10,920 bases of DNA from a bacterium (lineage in GTDB: Bacteria; SM23-31; JAUVVT01), in NCBI GenBank assembly GCA_030604505.1, contig JAUVVT010000019.1, positions 1 to 10,920 of the forward strand, given 5' to 3'. The notes under the pieces were generated by a model. That model did not search any database. It had not been told where the DNA came from and saw nothing but the letters and a program-made list of their open reading frames with translations. How positions within the stretch are numbered: the stretch's first letter is position 1; each line of letters starts with the position of its first letter. The position numbers and the translations under genes are program-made. This document shows positions 7,951-10,920 of this stretch, piece by piece.

Positions 7951-8024
7951 ATTTTTATCTCCCTTGTTTATTAAGTATTTATTTTCTATACAGTAAGACC
8001 ATAAGCATATTAAGGATTTTGTAA

Positions 8025-8061
8025 TCGAACATTTATGCTGGCGAGGGTGTTCTTCGCCTTC
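8025..8061. repeat. Interspersed hairpin repeat, copy 3
   Basis: GAGGGTG (8043-8049), loop TTCTT, CGCCTTC (8055-8061) gives seven pairs on the plus strand with two G-U wobbles. The loop is identical to copy 2 and the left flank (CGAA, ATTT, TGCTGGCG) also matches. It lies about 75 bases upstream of the AKR-like start codon. Because each copy carries strand-dependent wobbles in a different direction, the data do not favour one transcribed strand. Confidence 0.6.
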
Positions 8062-8096
8062 ATTAATCGCTCAGGATGAAGGATAACTTCCCTGTC

Positions 8097-8117
8097 ATTC
8101 TGAACTTGTTTCAGAAT
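8097..8117. repeat. Palindromic dispersed repeat (ATTCTGAA...TTCAGAAT)
   Basis: ATTCTGAA (8097-8104), loop CTTGT, TTCAGAAT (8110-8117) is a perfect 8-bp stem. The surrounding TGTCATTCTGAACTTG wording is, from memory, a very common intergenic palindrome in many unrelated bacterial genomes. CTTTT follows, so it could also weakly stop plus-strand transcription, but no plus-strand gene precedes it. Confidence 0.6.
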
Positions 8118-8266
8118 CTTTTGCATAATATTTTCCCTCAACGGTATAATATAAAAATTAATTAAAAAAATACAATTAATTTTAATTTTTCCATTTTTCC
8201 ATCACCTCTGAAAAGATTTTTTTTGCTCCTGTAAGAAATGCAGACTAAAATTTTAAAAAATAATTC

Positions 8267-8300
8267 TTGCAGTTTTCAAATGTATATCTTAATATATAAT
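8267..8300 (+). promoter_or_regulatory. Weak promoter candidate for the DUF1846 gene
   Basis: A perfect TATAAT lies at 8295-8300 but has no good -35 at the normal distance. Alternatively TTGCAG (8267-8272) and TAATAT (8290-8295) are 17 bp apart. Either would give a leader of roughly 180 bases that contains the structured element before the gene. In DNA this AT-rich a chance match is likely. Confidence 0.25.
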
Positions 8301-8396
8301 CAAAAGTGTTCAAAATATTCCGACGACAAACAATCATACATAATTAAAGAAATATTACCATTTATCATAATATTAAAAGAAAAAGTTAATAAGGCA

Positions 8397-8480
8397 GTGG
8401 CTTGAACGAATCACACTCCACCTCTTGGCAGTTACTCTGCCAAACTTCAATCGATAGGTAGTAATTTACCGAGAAAGGTA
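8397..8480 (+). promoter_or_regulatory. Structured 5' leader upstream of the DUF1846 gene, class unknown
   Basis: Three stems can be drawn. GTGG (8397-8400) pairs with CCAC (8418-8421) around an inner TGA/TCA pair (8403-8405, 8411-8413). TTGGCAG (8425-8431) pairs perfectly with CTGCCAA (8437-8443) over loop TTACT. GGTA (8457-8460) pairs with TACC (8467-8470). The same TACC could instead pair with GGTA at 8477-8480, which overlaps the GAGAAAGG ribosome site (8471-8478), so a translational switch is imaginable. This stretch is richer in G and C than the DNA just upstream. It matches no riboswitch class I can recall. Confidence 0.4.
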
Positions 8481-8486
8481 TAAATA

Positions 8487-10004
8487 ATGGTAAAAAAAAT
8501 AGGATTTGATAATGAAAAGTATTTAAAAGAACAGACATCGGCTATTCTTGAAAGAGTGAAAGTTTCCAATAATAAATTATACCTCGAATTTGGCGGAAAA
8601 ATATTGTTTGATTACCATGCCGCCAGAGTTTTACCAGGTTTCAAACCCAATGTTAAGATGCAACTTTTACAGCAACTCAAAGATAAAGCAGATGTTCTCC
8701 TCTGTATCTATGCAGGTGACATAGCAAGGAGAAAGGTTCGAGCTGATTTTGGTATTACCTATGATTCTGATGCTCTTAAGACAATTGATGATTTGAGTGA
8801 ATGGGGGATAGGAGTATTAGCGGTAGTGATAACCCGCTTTGACAATCAGCCATCTGCCATAGCATTTAAGAATAAATTAGAAAGGCGAAATATAAGGGTA
8901 TATACTCATAAGTTCACAAAAGGATATCCTACAGATATAGATATGATTGCTAGCGAAAAGGGATATGGGGTAAATGAATATATAGAGACAAAAAATCCTA
9001 TTGTCATTGTAACTGGACCCGGACCAGGAAGCGGGAAATTAGCAACCTGCCTTTCTCAATTATACCATGATTATAAACGTGGTATTAAAGCCAACTACGC
9101 AAAGTTTGAGACGTTTCCCATCTGGAATCTGCCGCTAAAACATCCGGTTAATGTGGCGTATGAGGCTGCAACGGCTGACCTGAAAGATGTTAACCTTATA
9201 GATAATTTTCATCTGGAAGCATATAATAAAATAGCCGTTAACTACAACCGTGATATTGAAGCTTTCCCTTTACTAAAAAGGATAATAGAAAAAATTACAA
9301 AAACCTCCTCATTCTATAAGTCACCTACCGATATGGGAGTAAATCGAGCAGGTTTTAACATTATTGATGATAAGGTTGTCAAGGAGGCAGCCAAACAAGA
9401 AGTTATAAGGAGATATTTTCGATACGCTTGTGAATATGCGATTGGTTTAGCTGACAAAGAAACAGTTCAGAAAATAGAACTTATTATAGAAGACCTTAAT
9501 CTTAAGATTGAAGACAGAAAGGTCGTGACACTTGCTCGACAGGCTGCCGTAGATGCACAAAAAAAAGGAAAGGGACACAAGGGAATTTTTTGTGGTGCCG
9601 CAATAGAGTTAAATGATGGAACCATTGTTACAGGTAAAAATTCTTCTCTTATGCATTCATCATCAAGTCTCATTCTGAATGCTACAAAATGTTTGGCTGA
9701 AATTCCTGATAAGATAGACCTACTGCCGCTCAATATAATAGAGTCGTTGAATCATTTTAAGAAAGATATTTTAAAGGGAAAAATGATAAGTCTTGATTTG
9801 CAGGAAACGTTGATTGCCCTTACTATCAGTGCTGCATCAAATCCTGTTGCCAAACTCGCTGTTGAAAAACTGAAAGAATTGAGTAAATGTGAAGTCCATT
9901 TAACACACATGCCTACTCCAGGTGATGCAGCAGGTTTAAGAAAATTGGGAGTGAATCTTACAAGCGATCCTAATTTTTCTACTAACGCTCTTTTTGTAAG
10001 CTAA
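8487..10004 (+). CDS. DUF1846/UPF0371 family protein
   Basis: A 505-residue soluble protein that I recognise as a member of DUF1846 (UPF0371), a family of about 500 residues known mainly from structural genomics and without an agreed function. The opening (IGFDNEKYLKEQTSAILERV, 5-24) and the LYLEFGGKILFDYHAARVLPGF region (31-52) are family hallmarks. TGPGPGSGK at 176-184 is a glycine-rich, P-loop-like turn, though it is not a strict Walker A; nucleotide binding is a guess. The C-terminus has GKNSSLMHSSSSLILNATK (383-401) and HLTHMPTPGDAAGLRKLG (471-488), also typical. Length is full. GAGAAAGG at 8471-8478 lies 8 bases before the ATG. The gene stands alone behind a long, structured leader and converges on the next gene; the 92-bp gap between them has no clear terminator hairpin. 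Confidence 0.88.
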   Translation: MVKKIGFDNEKYLKEQTSAILERVKVSNNKLYLEFGGKILFDYHAARVLPGFKPNVKMQLLQQLKDKADVLLCIYAGDIARRKVRADFGITYDSDALKTIDDLSEWGIGVLAVVITRFDNQPSAIAFKNKLERRNIRVYTHKFTKGYPTDIDMIASEKGYGVNEYIETKNPIVIVTGPGPGSGKLATCLSQLYHDYKRGIKANYAKFETFPIWNLPLKHPVNVAYEAATADLKDVNLIDNFHLEAYNKIAVNYNRDIEAFPLLKRIIEKITKTSSFYKSPTDMGVNRAGFNIIDDKVVKEAAKQEVIRRYFRYACEYAIGLADKETVQKIELIIEDLNLKIEDRKVVTLARQAAVDAQKKGKGHKGIFCGAAIELNDGTIVTGKNSSLMHSSSSLILNATKCLAEIPDKIDLLPLNIIESLNHFKKDILKGKMISLDLQETLIALTISAASNPVAKLAVEKLKELSKCEVHLTHMPTPGDAAGLRKLGVNLTSDPNFSTNALFVS

Positions 10005-10096
10005 AAATTACTTCTCTTTAAAAAATAAATTTAATAAATACCCTTTTTTTGATTTAAATACCTTTGACAAATATTTATAAATCTCTTACTTTTTTA

Positions 10097-10720
10097 TTAT
10101 CCGATAGGAAATAACATTTTTTTTAAATCATTATAATTGCACTCAAAAAAATTAACTACTTGGTCATCATAAAGCCTTTCATCCTCTCCATGTTTATTTA
10201 TTAAATCTTTAGATAAAGAAGATGATTCTTTAACGATATTGAGGGATATTCTAACTAATGAAGGAAGATTCTCATATAATTTTTCTTCTGTTGATTTTTC
10301 CTTTAGAGATGCAGCTTTAACAGCAATTTTAGCTTCATTATCAGAGATAAACTTTGCTAACCAAATATAACATTCTCTTAAATATCTATAATATTCATTA
10401 GTCAGAATAATATTAGCAAATGCAGGATATTTCTGTTTCATTTCGTCCCACGAATTTTTATTTTTTAGTGAAAACAATAATATATCTATTGCCTCAATGA
10501 TGTCTTCTTCGGAATATGGAAGTAAATATTCTGAAACACCAAACACCATCTTTGAGTTTTTTTCAAGAACAGTCCCATATTCACTGACAATGCCGGCTGC
10601 GACCATAATTAAATTAGGATGAAAACTCCCTTCTTCTCTTGTTTTCCCTTGATTTAATGTCTTAACTAAGAGGGGCAGGAAACTCTTTTTTCTTTTTTTC
10701 TTTTTACCAAGACCAAACAT
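10097..10720 (-). CDS. Hypothetical protein, AT-rich, basic N-terminus
   Basis: I do not recognise this 207-residue protein. It begins with a very basic patch (KKKKRKK, 6-12). The rest reads as soluble and mostly helical, with aromatic-rich helices (ILTNEYYRYLRECYIWLAKFI, 105-125) and acidic segments (YSEEDIIEAIDILLFSL, 69-85). There is no signal peptide, membrane span or metal-binding motif; only two cysteines, C117 and C194, are seen. Codon use is more AT-rich than in the other genes, and no Shine-Dalgarno site precedes the ATG: the leader is nearly all A and T. Both points would fit recent acquisition, but could also reflect a weakly expressed native gene. The frame is long and undisturbed with a plausible promoter just upstream, so I believe it is real. 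The basic patch could bind nucleic acid, which is a guess. Confidence 0.65.
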   Translation of the reverse strand: MFGLGKKKKRKKSFLPLLVKTLNQGKTREEGSFHPNLIMVAAGIVSEYGTVLEKNSKMVFGVSEYLLPYSEEDIIEAIDILLFSLKNKNSWDEMKQKYPAFANIILTNEYYRYLRECYIWLAKFISDNEAKIAVKAASLKEKSTEEKLYENLPSLVRISLNIVKESSSLSKDLINKHGEDERLYDDQVVNFFECNYNDLKKMLFPIG

Positions 10721-10744
10721 TTTTATCTATTATTATTTATTATT

Positions 10745-10773
10745 CATATAATGGTTCAATGGAAATCTGACAA
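10745..10773 (-). promoter_or_regulatory. Candidate promoter for the hypothetical protein
   Basis: On the minus strand TTGTCA (10768-10773, five of six to the -35 consensus) and TATATG (10745-10750, four of six to the -10 consensus) are exactly 17 bp apart. The start of transcription would lie only about 18 bases before the ATG, fitting the lack of a ribosome site. A chance match is possible. Confidence 0.35.
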
Positions 10774-10850
10774 TTAGAGCATATAAAATAAGTATAAATT
10801 AGTTGTATATTTAATTATAATTACTTTTATAGAATTAAGCAACATTTATC

Positions 10851-10919
10851 TTATTTTTTCCAGTAATTTTTTCGATTACCAAGAGCATCGTATACTGAAA
10901 ATCCGAATACAAAATACTC
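10851..10919 (-). CDS. Possible C-terminal fragment of a gene running off the window
   Basis: Read on the minus strand from the window edge, one frame stays open for 22 codons and ends with TAA at 10851-10853. It reads EYFVFGFSVYDALGNRKN then YWKK. The mix of residues is protein-like and the frame has no start in the window, so it could be the tail of an upstream minus-strand gene. A 22-codon frame also arises by chance, and no family can be named. Confidence 0.3.
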   Translation of the reverse strand, partial: EYFVFGFSVYDALGNRKNYWKK

Positions 10920-10920
10920 A

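Larger units (their letters stand above)
7951..8486. other. 536-bp divergent intergenic region
   Basis: This gap separates the start codons of the AKR-like gene (minus) and DUF1846 gene (plus). It holds, in order, hairpin repeat copy 3 (8025-8061), a CTCAGGATGA-type stretch (8070-8079), a second palindrome (8097-8117), very AT-rich DNA (about 8120-8390), and a structured leader (8397-8480). I find no convincing coding frame, tRNA or known riboswitch in it. Confidence 0.7.

Noticed and set aside
8391..8450. Possible tRNA or tRNA remnant in the structured leader
   Set aside because: No cloverleaf, no T-loop GTTCGA motif and no acceptor pairing could be drawn on either strand.
10064..10085. TTGACA followed by TTTATAAAT, promoter-like on the plus strand
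   Set aside because: It points into the 3' end of the minus-strand hypothetical gene with no plus-strand gene beyond; likely chance in AT-rich DNA.
1..10920. ATACAAAAT occurs at both ends of the window (start, and about 10907-10915), hinting at a circular element
   Set aside because: Nine AT-rich bases are too few, the copies are not at exact ends, and no plasmid or phage genes are present.
1..10920. CRISPR array, insertion sequence or phage module
   Set aside because: No regularly spaced repeats, no transposase, integrase or structural phage genes were seen on either strand.

Overview
This is a bacterial window. It encodes a lipoprotein-like exported protein and two proteins with twin-arginine-type N-termini, and most genes have Shine-Dalgarno sites. 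The gene mix is a ceramidase-like hydrolase, a URO-D-superfamily methyltransferase, a DUF4838 protein and two aldo/keto-reductase-type proteins. That combination is familiar from Planctomycetota/Lentisphaerota-like genomes and from uncultured candidate phyla such as Poribacteria. The phylum cannot be fixed from this window. Intergenic DNA is very AT-rich and carries short palindromic repeats.

Layout: 1-267 is an AT-rich leader. 268-1557 (+) is a single-domain, membrane-anchored or secreted neutral-ceramidase-family hydrolase. It converges on a minus-strand pair: a histidine phosphatase (2771-3403) followed 98 bp downstream by a URO-D/methylcobamide-methyltransferase-like protein (1596-2672). 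An AT-rich divergent region with a sigma70-like promoter (about 3597-3623) precedes an aldo/keto reductase (3696-4658, +) with a complete catalytic tetrad. That gene converges, across a 'ccacggatt' repeat that may act as a terminator, on a DUF4838 exported protein (4770-6782, -). Upstream of DUF4838 on the same strand is a second AKR-like protein (6982-7950, -) whose catalytic Asp, Tyr and Lys appear replaced. The 536-bp gap 7951-8486 holds two kinds of dispersed palindrome and a structured leader. It precedes a DUF1846/UPF0371 protein (8487-10004, +). An unrecognised AT-rich 207-residue protein (10097-10720, -) and a possible C-terminal gene fragment (10851-10919, -) close the window.

How the genes may work together: the DUF4838 protein has a GH67-type N-terminal region and a CxCxxC motif. 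It sits between two dehydrogenase-type TIM-barrel proteins, which suggests envelope-associated or cytoplasmic processing of an unknown sugar-like or polyol substrate; this is inference. The URO-D-like protein and the CobC-like phosphatase may share a corrinoid or one-carbon link, also inferred. The ceramidase-like and DUF1846 genes look like independent units.

The least explained items are the structured leader before DUF1846, a degenerate hairpin family seen in three gaps each just upstream of a minus-strand gene, and the AKR-like protein with an altered active site. I do not see a clearly recognisable new multi-gene system such as a defence island, CRISPR array or phage module.
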